NCBI GenBank assembly: GCA_017526045.1
Contig: JAFXRX010000042.1
Location: 1 to 6,682 of the forward strand
DNA: 6,682 bases
Reading direction: 5' to 3'
Source of the DNA: Opitutales bacterium
GTDB taxonomy: Bacteria > Verrucomicrobiota > Verrucomicrobiia > Opitutales > Intestinicryptomonadaceae
Shown here one piece after another: positions 6,421 to 6,682 of this stretch. The notes beneath the pieces were generated by a model. It ran no database searches. It was not told the origin of the DNA and saw nothing but the letters and a program-made list of their open reading frames with translations. Made by a program: the position numbers and the translations under genes. Position 1 is the stretch's first letter. Each line of letters opens with the position of its first letter.

Positions 6421-6682
6421 TTACGAGCCCGGGTGCTCCGCTGGAAGAGCCGCAAGCTCCGGCGGGAGATTGTCGGGCTCGTATGTCGGGAACGAAAATT
6501 CCAGAAGGCTTGCGCAAGGCACTTCGAACTTCGCCTTGCCGCCGCTTCTGTCCACCAGAACGGCGACCCCCGCGGGCGTGCCGCCGTTTTCCTTGATGAT
6601 TTTTATGCACTCGTCGACCCTGCCGCCACGGGTTATCACGTCTTCGACAATCAAAAATCTTTCGCCCTTATTCATTTTGAAA
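6421..6682 (-). CDS. pyrE: Orotate phosphoribosyltransferase, C-terminal part (5' end outside window)
   Basis: PyrE transfers phosphoribose from PRPP to orotate to give orotidine 5'-monophosphate in pyrimidine synthesis, in the cytoplasm. The visible residues include FLIVEDVITRGG, the PRPP-binding signature of type I phosphoribosyltransferases (usual form VVEDVxTTGGS). GVAVLVDRSGG, the VPCASLLEFSFPTYEP block and the terminal HPGS follow, all typical of bacterial PyrE. The frame stays open to the right edge, reading F-K before the Met at 6675-6673, so that ATG is internal and not the start; roughly 110-120 N-terminal residues are missing. The signature has Arg where Thr is common, and the CPLC-like segment near the end of many homologues reads NLPPEL here. 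The gene converges on mutL and shares its terminator. A different PRPP-binding enzyme is unlikely given the LVDRSGG and PGS matches. Confidence 0.92.
   Translation of the reverse strand, partial: FKMNKGERFLIVEDVITRGGRVDECIKIIKENGGTPAGVAVLVDRSGGKAKFEVPCASLLEFSFPTYEPDNLPPELAALPAEHPGS

Overview
The window is a compact bacterial chromosomal segment with about 93% coding density and no rRNA, tRNA, CRISPR array or transposase gene. It holds four co-directional plus-strand genes and one convergent minus-strand gene: the 3' end of dxr, then rseP, ispG and mutL, then the 3' end of pyrE. The genes are moderately GC-rich. A roughly 340-base spacer between ispG and mutL is structured, and its second half is markedly AT-rich. 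IspG is of the long type with a central A* insert, as known from Chlamydia, plants and Bacteroidetes. Together with the dxr-rseP-ispG order and weak or absent Shine-Dalgarno sites, this suggests a PVC-superphylum bacterium, possibly a verrucomicrobial one. That taxonomic guess is inference only.

Positions 1-4077 form a tight cluster. The dxr stop is 2 bases from the rseP start, and the rseP stop is 8 bases from the ispG start, so the three genes are almost certainly co-transcribed. Dxr and IspG catalyse the first committed and the penultimate steps of the MEP route to isoprenoid precursors. RseP is a membrane site-2 protease that often travels with dxr in bacteria.

Positions 4078-4420 contain no convincing gene. 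A long imperfect inverted repeat (4092-4238) starts 14 bases after ispG. It is followed by AT-rich DNA with several smaller hairpins, one of which (4349-4387) buries a perfect AGGAGG. This region probably ends or attenuates the dxr-rseP-ispG transcript and may contain a small palindromic mobile repeat.

Positions 4421-6349 encode a full-length MutL mismatch-repair ATPase. Its C-terminal domain lacks the metal-binding endonuclease motifs but keeps a clamp-binding-like motif. A strong bidirectional intrinsic terminator (6376-6405) separates it from pyrE (orotate phosphoribosyltransferase), which runs in from the right edge on the minus strand.

Most of the window is ordinary housekeeping sequence. 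The items most worth a second look are the inverted repeat at 4092-4238, the hairpin over the AGGAGG upstream of mutL, the endonuclease-less MutL, and the third PDZ-like unit in RseP.
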